This document shows positions 21,272-28,632 of a DNA stretch of 31,656 nucleotides, one piece after another. A model generated the notes under the pieces. That model did no database searches. It was not told where the DNA came from and saw only the letters and a program-made list of their open reading frames with translations. The stretch's first letter is position 1; each line of letters starts with the position of its first letter. The DNA comes from JBOGUF01 sp050696075 (lineage in GTDB: Bacteria > Chloroflexota > Chloroflexia > Thermomicrobiales > UBA6265): contig JBOGUF010000188.1 of the NCBI GenBank assembly GCA_050696075.1, positions 1 through 31,656 of the forward strand, written 5' to 3'. Both the position numbers and the translations under genes were made by a program.

Positions 21272-22393
21272 ATGACCATGCTACCCCAGCGACTCAATCG
21301 ACGGTCCCTCGTTCGCATCGGCGCGGCCGGCGGCGCGGTGGTGGGAGCCGCGGCGACGGTGCCGTTGCTGTTGCCAAACGGCGGCACGGCTGCCGGACCG
21401 TCCAGCGTGCCAGGGCAAAAGGAATCCGCGCACCAGCAAGGAGCCGAGCACGAGGGTCACGGCAGCCTGAACCTGCCGGTCGGCGACGTCGACGTGACGC
21501 GGATGGGGTTCGACCCCTCGGTCTACTTAACCACCTTCAACTACGGCGAGCCGACGACGATGGCCGACGGCACGGTCGTCCGCGAGTACGACATCGTCGC
21601 CATCGACAAGGAGATCGAGATCGCGCCGGGCGTCTTCTTCCCGGCCTGGACCTACAACGGCCAGGTGCCCGGCCCCACGATTCGCGCCAACGAAGGCGAC
21701 CGCCTGCGGATCACCTTCGTCAACAACGGGACACATCCGCACACGATGCACTTCCACGGCATTCACAGCGCGTTCATGGACGGCGTGACGGGGATCGGCC
21801 GCGGTAATATCTTGCCGGGGGAGGTCTTCGTCTACGAGTTCGAGGCCAAACCGTTCGGCTGCCACCTCTACCACTGCCACTCGACACCCTTGAAACGGCA
21901 CATTCACAAAGGGCTCTACGGAGCGTTCATCATCAATCCCGACCCGGCCAAGCACGGCGAGACGGCGAGGCGGCGGCACCCGGACCACCCCGAGTCGGCG
22001 GAGTGGCAGGAGTTCGTCATGGTGATGAACGCCTTCGATACCACCTTCGACGCGGAAAACGAGGTCTACGCCGTCAACACCGTCGCCTTCCACTACATGA
22101 AGCACCCGATCCCGGTCGATCGCACGCGTCCCGTCCGTATCTATCTCCTCAACTTGGTCGAGTTCGACCCGATCAATTCGCTCCATCTTCACGCCAACTT
22201 TTTCGATTACTACGACACGGGGACGACCCTCGAACCGACGCTGCGCCGGGTCGACACCATCTCCCAGGTGCAGGGCCAACGCGGCATCCTCGAACTCAGC
22301 TACCGGGGCCACGAGCCAGGGCTCTACATGTTCCACGCCCACGTCTCCGAGTTCGCCGAGCTCGGGTGGATGAGCGTGTTCGACGTGCGCTGA
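21272..22393 (+). CDS. Tat-exported two-domain multicopper oxidase
   Basis: A 373-residue secreted copper oxidase. The N-terminus RLNRRSLVRIGAAGGAVVGAAA carries the twin-arginine pattern RRSLVRI (10-16), so export after folding is expected. Domain 1: FPAWTYNGQVPGPTIRANEGD (123-143), HPHTMHFHGIH (155-165) and the copper loop CHLYHCHSTPLKRHIHKGLYG (197-217). Domain 2: LHLHANFFDYY (304-314) and MFHAHVSEFAELGWM (353-367). All four HxH pairs expected for type 2/type 3 sites, plus Cys202, are present. Two-domain arrangements occur in small laccases and nitrite-reductase-like oxidases; roles include copper detoxification, Fe(II)/Mn(II) oxidation and nitrite reduction. Context with ZIP and Sco1 favours metal handling. 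The TGA stop begins a heptamer element. Confidence 0.88.
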   Translation: MTMLPQRLNRRSLVRIGAAGGAVVGAAATVPLLLPNGGTAAGPSSVPGQKESAHQQGAEHEGHGSLNLPVGDVDVTRMGFDPSVYLTTFNYGEPTTMADGTVVREYDIVAIDKEIEIAPGVFFPAWTYNGQVPGPTIRANEGDRLRITFVNNGTHPHTMHFHGIHSAFMDGVTGIGRGNILPGEVFVYEFEAKPFGCHLYHCHSTPLKRHIHKGLYGAFIINPDPAKHGETARRRHPDHPESAEWQEFVMVMNAFDTTFDAENEVYAVNTVAFHYMKHPIPVDRTRPVRIYLLNLVEFDPINSLHLHANFFDYYDTGTTLEPTLRRVDTISQVQGQRGILELSYRGHEPGLYMFHAHVSEFAELGWMSVFDVR

Positions 22394-22480
22394 GGCGTTA
22401 GGGCGTAGGCGTTAGGCGTTAGGAGAGACGACGACAAAGCCCCTAACGCCTAACGCCGAATGCCGAACGCCGAACGCCTA
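22391..22480. repeat. Heptamer inverted-repeat element
   Basis: Left units TGAGGCG, TTAGGGC, GTAGGCG and TTAGGAG (22391-22418 and beyond); the core AGAGACGACGACAAAGCC matches the core at 10626-10641 apart from a few substitutions; right units CTAACGC, CTAACGC, CGAATGC, CGAACGC and CGAACGC (22443-22477). The first TGA is the stop codon of the multicopper oxidase, and the ZIP gene starts 12 bases after the element. Confidence 0.85.
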
Positions 22481-22491
22481 GAGGCAGAACG

Positions 22492-23709
22492 ATGACTGAA
22501 ACGATGCTGACGAAACCGACCGAGGACGTAGACGTGCGTCGATTCGGCCGTTCGACCCTTGTCTACGCACTCCTGCCGCTGGTGCTGCTGGCCGGCGTGT
22601 TGGCGCTGATTCTGGCGACGGATGGCGGGTTGGGCGATCGCGGTGTGCCGCCGATTGAGACGCTCTCCGTGCAACAGGTGCGGCTGCCGGAGCCGGGGCT
22701 GATCGAATTTGAGGTCGTCAACGACGGGCCAGACCCGATCACCATTGCCCAGGTGCTCGTCGACGAGGCGTATTGGCAGTTCACAATCGACCCGGCGGGC
22801 GAGTTGGACCGGTTGGAGTCGGCGACGCTTACCATTCCGTATCCCTGGGTCCAGGACGAGGCGCACGGCATCGCCTTGATCAGCGAAACCGGCGTGGTCT
22901 TCGAGGCCGAGGTGCCGGTCGCGGTCGAGAGTCCGCGCGCCGACGGCGAGAGTATCGCCCGCTACGGCCTGGTCGGGCTCTACGTCGGGGTCGTGCCGGT
23001 GGCGCTCGGGCTCCTCTGGTACCCCTTCCTGCGGCGGCTTGGGCGGCGGGCGATGAACGCCATCCTGGCGCTGACGATCGGGTTGCTCGTCTTCCTGGTG
23101 GTGGACATGTTCGAGGAGGCGCGAGAGGTGGCGCTGGCCGTGCCGGCGTCGTTCGACGCGACCGTGCTGATCCCCGTCCTGGCGCTGCTGACCGCGGGGC
23201 TACTCGTTGTCGCCGGGCGCTCGCTTCGTGCCCGCAAACCGGCCAATGGTGGACTCGGACTCGCCTACCAGATCGCGTTCGGCATCGGGCTGCACAACCT
23301 CGGCGAGGGATTGGCGATCGGCAGCGCGTTCGCCATCGGCGAGGCGGCGCTCGGCGTCTTCCTCATTATCGGCTTCACGCTGCACAACGTGACTGAGGGG
23401 GTTGGCATTGCCGCGCCGCTCGTCCGGCAGCGTCCCTCCTTGGCCCATTTCGCCGGGTTGGCGGCAGTGGCCGGCGGGCCGGCGATCCTCGGCACCTGGA
23501 TCGGCGCGTTCACCTTCTCACCGTTGTGGACCACCATCTTCCTCGCCGTCGGCGTCGGCGCGATCCTGCAGGTCATTGTTGAGGTCGGCCGCCTGATTGT
23601 CCGTAGCCAGAAGCAGCACAACGAACCGACGCTGACGTGGAGCACCCTGGGCGGCCTCGCCGCCGGGATCGCGGTGATGTACGCGACAGCGTTGCTGATC
23701 CCGGCGTGA
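22492..23709 (+). CDS. ZIP-family metal transporter with an N-terminal extracytoplasmic domain
   Basis: A 405-residue membrane transporter for Zn2+ or Fe2+/Mn2+. After an N-terminal helix (LVYALLPLVLLAGVLALIL, about 24-42), residues 45-150 form a beta-rich domain predicted outside the membrane (LSVQQVRLPEPGLIEFEVVNDGPDPITI...). Seven or eight helices follow. The ZIP signatures are GIGLHNLGEGLAIG (about 263-276) and GFTLHNVTEGVGIAAP (about 291-306), each with His-Asn...Glu-Gly metal-binding residues. The extra N-terminal domain is not part of standard ZIP proteins and may bind metal or a partner; no Cys/His-rich site is obvious in it. Co-oriented with the multicopper oxidase, six bases from the convergent Sco1. 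Confidence 0.88.
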   Translation: MTETMLTKPTEDVDVRRFGRSTLVYALLPLVLLAGVLALILATDGGLGDRGVPPIETLSVQQVRLPEPGLIEFEVVNDGPDPITIAQVLVDEAYWQFTIDPAGELDRLESATLTIPYPWVQDEAHGIALISETGVVFEAEVPVAVESPRADGESIARYGLVGLYVGVVPVALGLLWYPFLRRLGRRAMNAILALTIGLLVFLVVDMFEEAREVALAVPASFDATVLIPVLALLTAGLLVVAGRSLRARKPANGGLGLAYQIAFGIGLHNLGEGLAIGSAFAIGEAALGVFLIIGFTLHNVTEGVGIAAPLVRQRPSLAHFAGLAAVAGGPAILGTWIGAFTFSPLWTTIFLAVGVGAILQVIVEVGRLIVRSQKQHNEPTLTWSTLGGLAAGIAVMYATALLIPA

Positions 23710-23715
23710 CCGCAA

Positions 23716-24345
23716 CTACACCAACGCCTCGAGATTTGCCGCCAGCGCCGCCGGATCGAGGTCCGAGCGCATCAACACACGCTGCCGCCCCTCCGCGTCA
23801 ATCACATACACCGCGTCGGTGTGGGCGAGGAGGTAATGGTCGTCGCCCTCGCGGTTCAGCATCGCGCCGGGGTCGATGCCGTAGTCGCTCCAGACCGCTT
23901 CCAGGACGGCGTGATCGCCGTTGAGCGCATACCAGTTGGGGTTGTCGCCGAGGCGGTGGCGGTCAGAGAAAGCCGCCAGGGCTTCGGCGTCGTCGCGCTC
24001 CGGGTCGACGGTGACCGCGACCAGCGCGACGTCGTCCCGCGTCTCTTCATCGAGTAGCTCGTAGGCGGCGCGGAGGTTTTCGGCCGTCAGGGGGCAGACG
24101 TCCGGGCAATTGGTGAAGATGAACGTAAGCGCAACGACTTTGCCTTCAAAGCCGGCGAGCGAGACGGTCTGCCCGCGGTGATCGGTGAGGGTGAAGTCAG
24201 GCGAGGGCTGCTGGTTGAGGACGGTGCCGGTGAGCGCATGCTCGTCGTCGCCGCCGAACGCCGCTACCAGGAACACCCCAACGGCGATAACCGCCAGCGC
24301 CGCGCTGCTGACGAACATTACCGTCCGTCGCGGACTCTTTCGCAT
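23716..24345 (-). CDS. Sco1/SenC-family copper chaperone
   Basis: A 209-residue membrane-anchored thioredoxin-fold protein that loads copper onto the CuA site of cytochrome oxidase or acts as a thiol reductase. ATG 24345 begins MRKSPRRTVMFVSSAALAVIAVGVFLVAAF, an N-terminal anchor. The core has DFTLTDHRGQTVSL (50-63), the copper motif FTNCPDVCPLT (77-87; C80 and C84) and the copper histidine H175 in YLLAHTDAVYVID (171-183). Spacing and length match the Sco family. It is convergent with the ZIP gene, six bases apart, and thereby closes a metal-handling cluster. No cytochrome-oxidase gene is in the window, so a role with the nearby multicopper oxidase is as plausible. Confidence 0.9.
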   Translation of the reverse strand: MRKSPRRTVMFVSSAALAVIAVGVFLVAAFGGDDEHALTGTVLNQQPSPDFTLTDHRGQTVSLAGFEGKVVALTFIFTNCPDVCPLTAENLRAAYELLDEETRDDVALVAVTVDPERDDAEALAAFSDRHRLGDNPNWYALNGDHAVLEAVWSDYGIDPGAMLNREGDDHYLLAHTDAVYVIDAEGRQRVLMRSDLDPAALAANLEALV

Positions 24346-24531
24346 ATCCACGCGTGATACTCCATGCCCGATCAGGACAACGCGATGTCGATCCACACCA
24401 GGATACCCCGGTCCGCGTAGATGGGTCGCCAGTTCGCGTTCAACGCGGTACGCATGCCCAAGCTGCTCGATGGGACGCCGGCAACCTCCGCTACGACCTC
24501 GTTTGCCCATGCCGTCTATACTTACGCTGGC

Positions 24532-24548
24532 AACCGGCATGGCCGGTT
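24532..24548. promoter_or_regulatory. Palindrome AACCGGC-ATG-GCCGGTT upstream of IspH
   Basis: Seven-base arms around three bases, ten bases after a TATACT -10-like hexamer (24517-24522) that lacks a good -35. It may be an operator or a leader hairpin in the divergent Sco1/IspH region. Confidence 0.3.
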
Positions 24549-24561
24549 CCATGACATTCGC

Positions 24562-24582
24562 TCATCGCCTAACGCCTAACGC
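24562..24582 (+). repeat. Half heptamer element (right arm only)
   Basis: TCATCGC, CTAACGC and CTAACGC (24562-24582), the right-arm unit of the elements at 10607 and 22391, without core or left arm. It lies 29 bases before the IspH ATG. Confidence 0.7.
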
Positions 24583-24610
24583 CTGCCGGCTCCAAATGAG
24601 GCATCCACGC

Positions 24611-25615
24611 ATGGTTACCGCTGTCACAGACGCCCTGACCACAACTCAAGCCCCGGCGCGCAAGCGCATCGTCGTCGCCGATGAGCTCGGCTACTGCTGG
24701 GGCGTGCGCCGCGCGCTCGACATCATCCAGGACGCGGCGGAGAAGCAGGGGCCCGTCGCCCCGGTCGGCGACATCATCCACAACCCGCAGGTCGTCGAGC
24801 GGCTGCGTGCCCGCGGCGTCGAGGGCGCCGGCTCGGTCAGTGAGGCGGTCGACCGCGGTTTCCGCCGGGTGGCGATCACCGCTCACGGCATGGGGCCGCA
24901 CCTGGCTCTCCAGGCGGCCGACGCTAACGTTGAGCTGATCGACACCACCTGCCCGTTGGTCACAAAGGTTCAGCGCCTGGCCCAGAAGCTAGTCCGCCAG
25001 GGGTACTTCCTGGTCGTCTACGGCGATTCATATCACCCGGAGGTCAAGAGCGTCCTCGGCTGGGCGGCGACGAGCAAGTCGGTCGCGGCCAAGAAGGTCG
25101 AAGATTTACCCTGGAACGCCAGGCGCGGCGAAAAGGGTGAGGGGAAGATCACGCCGCCGCGCAAGGTTGCGCTCGTCAGCCAGACGACGAAGAACGTCGA
25201 CGAGCTGATGAAGTTCGCCCGGCAGTTGCAGGAGATGGTCGTGCCGGAGGGGGGCGAGTTCCGCCTCTGCAACACGATCTGCGAGCCGACCAGCGAGCGG
25301 CAGAACGCGCTGAAGCGGCTGGTCGAGCGGGATCGGGTCGACCTGATCCTGGCGATCGGCGGCCGCAAGAGTAGCAATACCGCTCGCCTGGCCGAGGTCG
25401 GCAACGCGATGGGCGTCACCGCCTTCCACATCGAGCGCCCGGAGGAGATCGAGGACGCCTGGCTCGACGGCGTCGCCACGGTCGGCCTCACCGCCGGCGC
25501 CTCCACCCCGGACGACGTGATCGAGGACGTGGTGAACATCCTCGCCGCCAAAGGCTACGCCCCCCCCGAAAACGGCATCCGCCCGGTCGACCCCGAGTAC
25601 ATCCCGGCGTACTAG
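24611..25615 (+). CDS. ispH: 4-hydroxy-3-methylbut-2-enyl diphosphate reductase
   Basis: A 334-residue iron-sulfur enzyme, last step of the MEP isoprenoid pathway (HMBPP to IPP and DMAPP). ATG 24611 has TGAGG 9 bases upstream; ATG 24596 is in frame. The three conserved cysteines for the [4Fe-4S] cluster are present: GYCWGVRRA (C29), IDTTCPLVTKV (C114) and NTICEPTSERQ (C224). Conserved His residues appear in IIHNPQVV (H57), ITAHGMGPH (H92) and YHPEVKSVLGW (H142). Length fits. An insertion near 163-185 (KKVEDLPWNARRGEKGEGKITPP) is charged and slightly longer than in most IspH proteins. The gene appears monocistronic and the MEP pathway is implied for this organism. Confidence 0.96.
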   Translation: MVTAVTDALTTTQAPARKRIVVADELGYCWGVRRALDIIQDAAEKQGPVAPVGDIIHNPQVVERLRARGVEGAGSVSEAVDRGFRRVAITAHGMGPHLALQAADANVELIDTTCPLVTKVQRLAQKLVRQGYFLVVYGDSYHPEVKSVLGWAATSKSVAAKKVEDLPWNARRGEKGEGKITPPRKVALVSQTTKNVDELMKFARQLQEMVVPEGGEFRLCNTICEPTSERQNALKRLVERDRVDLILAIGGRKSSNTARLAEVGNAMGVTAFHIERPEEIEDAWLDGVATVGLTAGASTPDDVIEDVVNILAAKGYAPPENGIRPVDPEYIPAY

Positions 25616-25687
25616 CGCTATCAGCCGTCAATACTCCCGCCATGCCGTGCCCGCGCCGCGGGGATAGGTGGCGGCCATCGAGATGCC

Positions 25688-27898
25688 TCAGCCAATTCGC
25701 CGAGGCAGTGCCAAATGGGCCGTCGCGCCGGCGCCGGGCGCGCTCTCGATCCAGAGGCGGCCGCCGTGGCGCTCGGCGAGGGAGCGGCTGACGTAGAGGC
25801 CGAGGCCAAGCCCTCCCGCGTGCCACTCCGATGAGACGACCCGCGCGAAGGGGCGAAAGAGGCGCGCGATCTGCTCGTCACTCAGGCCGGAACCGTGGTC
25901 GTGCACCGTAATTTGAATCTCGTCCGGTCCGGCGTCGACCGTGATGTCGACCGGGCTGCCGGGCGGCGAGTACTTCAGCGCGTTATCGATCAAGTTGGTC
26001 AGGATTTGATCGACCCGGCCGTCGTCCCAATAGCAGGCGACCCCCGGCGGCGCCTTGTCGATCCGAATCCGGTCCGCGTTGGCGATAGTGGCGGTGAGGC
26101 GCTCCACGACCCGGCCCAACAGTTGCGCCAGATCGACCTCGACCGGCCGCAATTGCATTTCGCCCGCCTCGAGTTGTGCCAACCCGAGGAGCTCTTCGAC
26201 CAGCGCCGCCAACCGGCGGGCCTCGCGGCGGATCGTCGCCATCCGTCGTCGTACCAGCCCCAGGTCGAGGTCCTCTCGCGCGAATTGCAGGTGGATCAGG
26301 TCGATGAACCCCAGCAACGCCGTCAGCGGCGTGCGTAGCTCGTGCGCCGCGATCGAGAGGAGTTGATCCTTCGCGCGCAAGGCAGCCCGCTCCCCGGTCA
26401 CTTCCTGGAAGAGGACGATATAGGCCCGCGTCTCGTCGTCGATCACGACTGGGGTGACCCGGCGGATGAAGTTACGCGGCGGGTCGCCGACGTTCACCTC
26501 CTCTGGCGGCCGCTCGACGGAGGATGACGCCGCACGGGCGAGGAATTCCGTCGTCGACTTGACGTGCCACGGGATCAAGTCGTCCACCTCGTCCGTGGTC
26601 AGTCCAACCGGATCGCGTGGCAACTGGTAGAGCTCCCGCATCGGCTGGTTGGTCAAAATCACCCGGCCCGCGACCGAGACGACGGCGAGCGGGTTCGGCA
26701 CGGAGTCGATCACCGTCCGCAGTTGGTGCTCACGGTCGCGCTCCTGTTGGAAGAGGCGGGCATTCTCAAGGGCGACGCCGAGCTCGGCCGCCAGCGCCTC
26801 CAAGGCGACCGCGTCGGCGTCCTCAAATGCATCGGCACGCAGGCTCTGCACGTCGAGCACGCCGAGCACCCGCCCCTGGGCGACGATGGGCGCCGCCACC
26901 TCGGAGCGGATACCGTCAAGACCAGGACCGGGAACGTAATGCGGATCAGCCCGGACATCTGGCGCCAGGTGGACCCGCCCTGTCTCCGCGGTCCGGCCGA
27001 TGATCCCTTCGCCGGGACGCATGCGGTCGCCGATCGGCGCCGGAATCGGCAGGCCGGCCGTCGCGCGTAGCCAGGGACTGCCGGAGCGCTCGTCGATGAG
27101 GAAGACGTTGACCAGGTCGTAGCCGAGCGCCTCCTGAATCGCCGTGGGGACCTCGTCGAGCAACCGTTCGGGATCGAGTTCCTGGGCGACGTCAGTGGCC
27201 GCGCGAGCGACGGCGCGTAGGCGAGCCGCCAGCGTCCGCTGCCGCTCGAAGGCGGCGCCGCGTTCGAGGCCAATGCCGGCGTAAGTTGCCAGGGCGGCGC
27301 ACGTCGTCGCCCGCGCCGGCGGGAACGCGCCGGCATCGGTGCTGTGTAGTTCGAAAGCGCCGATGACCCGGTCGCCGAGTGCGATTGGCAGGAAGAGCGC
27401 CGCCTCCGCGCCAAGATCGGCAAAGAGTCGGCGGTCGGCGGGCGAAAGGGAGGAATTCCCGCCGGCCGTGCGCACCGTTTCCCCGCCCATCACCGACCGC
27501 AGGATCGGACGTCTATCGATCGGATAGCGGGCTCCCGTCTCGACGAGCGGCGCCCCGGCCTCGAGGACCGATTCGCACGCTAGCACCTCAACCTCTTCGG
27601 TGGTGGGATGCCAGCGGAGGATGATGCAGCGCTCCGCGCCGGCGATGCCGATGCTGGCCCGCGCTACCTCACGCATCATCGGGCCGAGTTCGAGGCTGCT
27701 GGCCAACGCGCGGATCACCCGCTGGATCGCCGCATAGTCGTCGGTCGCGTCGGGTGGGCCGGAGATACTGAGGGGCGAGCCGCGGGCGTCACAGAATCGC
27801 GCGCTGGCCCGGGGTTGCGCGCCGCAAGCGGGGCAGACCGGCGCCGGGATCGACACGTCGCCGTGCAAACGCTGGTTGTCGCCCTCGGCATGTCCCAT
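25688..27898 (-). CDS. Soluble multi-sensor histidine kinase (zinc-ribbon, two GAF, PAS)
   Basis: A 736-residue cytoplasmic sensor kinase with no membrane helix. Residues 22-43 form a short zinc-ribbon-like start CPACGAQPRASARFCDARG, where the fourth Cys is replaced by Arg39, so metal binding is doubtful. Two GAF domains follow (about 55-210 and 225-385), then a PAS region (395-500; VIDSVPNPLAVVSVAGRVIL, ending in a PAC-like VVIDDETRAYIVLFQEVTG), a dimerisation helix with the phosphorylated His in LSIAAHELRTPL (H519), and a HATPase domain (N box DQILTNLIDNALKYS, G boxes VHDHGSGL and GGLGLGLYVSR). ATG 27898 is the first ATG after the upstream stop; it has no clear ribosome site. No response regulator is adjacent, so it is an orphan kinase; the ligand sensed is unknown. 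Confidence 0.9.
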   Translation of the reverse strand: MGHAEGDNQRLHGDVSIPAPVCPACGAQPRASARFCDARGSPLSISGPPDATDDYAAIQRVIRALASSLELGPMMREVARASIGIAGAERCIILRWHPTTEEVEVLACESVLEAGAPLVETGARYPIDRRPILRSVMGGETVRTAGGNSSLSPADRRLFADLGAEAALFLPIALGDRVIGAFELHSTDAGAFPPARATTCAALATYAGIGLERGAAFERQRTLAARLRAVARAATDVAQELDPERLLDEVPTAIQEALGYDLVNVFLIDERSGSPWLRATAGLPIPAPIGDRMRPGEGIIGRTAETGRVHLAPDVRADPHYVPGPGLDGIRSEVAAPIVAQGRVLGVLDVQSLRADAFEDADAVALEALAAELGVALENARLFQQERDREHQLRTVIDSVPNPLAVVSVAGRVILTNQPMRELYQLPRDPVGLTTDEVDDLIPWHVKSTTEFLARAASSSVERPPEEVNVGDPPRNFIRRVTPVVIDDETRAYIVLFQEVTGERAALRAKDQLLSIAAHELRTPLTALLGFIDLIHLQFAREDLDLGLVRRRMATIRREARRLAALVEELLGLAQLEAGEMQLRPVEVDLAQLLGRVVERLTATIANADRIRIDKAPPGVACYWDDGRVDQILTNLIDNALKYSPPGSPVDITVDAGPDEIQITVHDHGSGLSDEQIARLFRPFARVVSSEWHAGGLGLGLYVSRSLAERHGGRLWIESAPGAGATAHLALPRRIG

Positions 27899-27951
27899 GA
27901 TGTACGTGCATTTCCCGATGCTCGCCGCCCAGAGCGCCAGTGCGACGCGCG

Positions 27952-28455
27952 TCAGCGGCGACGGACGGCGGACCAGACAGACCGGCCGCCGCGCCGCGCC
28001 GTATCGCGCACCCACCGTGCCCCGCGGACGGCGAGCCAAACGGCCACCGCGCGGGCGTTGCGCAGGTCGTCGTCGATGTCGGTCGCGGCGAGGCCGATGC
28101 GCTGCAGATGTTCGTCGGCGACCTCCGGGGGGGACATGCGGAGCGTCTGCCGGAGCGACAGCAAGAGGACGATCACGTCGTCGACCTGCCCGGCGACCGG
28201 GATGATGCCCGGCACCAGATCGATCGGCGAGACCGTGTACACCCCGCCGACCGCCAGGGTGGCCTTTGCTTTTGCCGGCACCCGCCCGTCGCGGGCGAGG
28301 GCGATCGCCAGCCGCACGTAGCGCGGCATCCGCTTCGCCGTCTCCCAAAATCGGGCAAGTACCGGCGGCGTTCCTGGCGGCAGCGCGCCGATGCCGTCCA
28401 GTGGCTCCTCTGGCTCAGCCGCCCCGGTCGCCTGCTCCGCTTGTTGATGCGCCAT
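27952..28455 (-). CDS. YkvA/DUF1232-family membrane-associated protein
   Basis: A 167-residue protein starting at ATG 28455 (GGGGGTATCG directly before it). Residues 85-115 contain the DUF1232 signature VYTVSPIDLVPGIIPVAGQVDDVIVLLLSL, like YkvA of Bacillus. The preceding helix (MPRYVRLAIALARDGRVPAKAKATLAVGG) and the C-terminal basic region (VRDTARRGGRSVWSAVRRR) could contact the membrane. Function is unknown. It lies 54 bases upstream of, and in the same direction as, the histidine kinase, so the two are probably co-transcribed. Confidence 0.82.
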   Translation of the reverse strand: MAHQQAEQATGAAEPEEPLDGIGALPPGTPPVLARFWETAKRMPRYVRLAIALARDGRVPAKAKATLAVGGVYTVSPIDLVPGIIPVAGQVDDVIVLLLSLRQTLRMSPPEVADEHLQRIGLAATDIDDDLRNARAVAVWLAVRGARWVRDTARRGGRSVWSAVRRR

Positions 28456-28568
28456 CGATACCCCCAGTCACCAGCCGGCCGGCACTACCCAGCCGGCTGC
28501 CCACCACTTCGCATATGGCATGCCGCTCTCACGCGAACCTATCCGCACAAGATCACACGCCGTCGAAC

Positions 28569-28600
28569 GAGAGCAATTCCTCGCCGCGGCTCGGAATGAC
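28569..28600 (-). repeat. Second copy of the GTCATTCCGAG dispersed element
   Basis: Read on the minus strand it starts GTCATTCCGAGCCGC and continues GAGGAATTGCTC; it matches 27 of 30 positions of 7141-7170. The partner end (CGGCATGAC) is not present, so this copy is partial. It lies in a 177-base gap between the proline-dehydrogenase stop and the YkvA start. Confidence 0.6.
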
Positions 28601-28632
28601 GAGTTTGATTGCGGCTCTAGCCGGCCTCCGTA

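Noticed and set aside
22492..22960. Separate gene for the N-terminal domain of the ZIP protein
   Set aside because: The frame runs unbroken into the ZIP helices without an internal ribosome site or stop.
10607..24582. CRISPR or telomere-like interpretation of the TTAGGCG arrays
   Set aside because: Units are contiguous 7-mers without spacers, in inverted pairs at many loci; no cas genes are present, and the similarity to TTAGGG is only in the letters.
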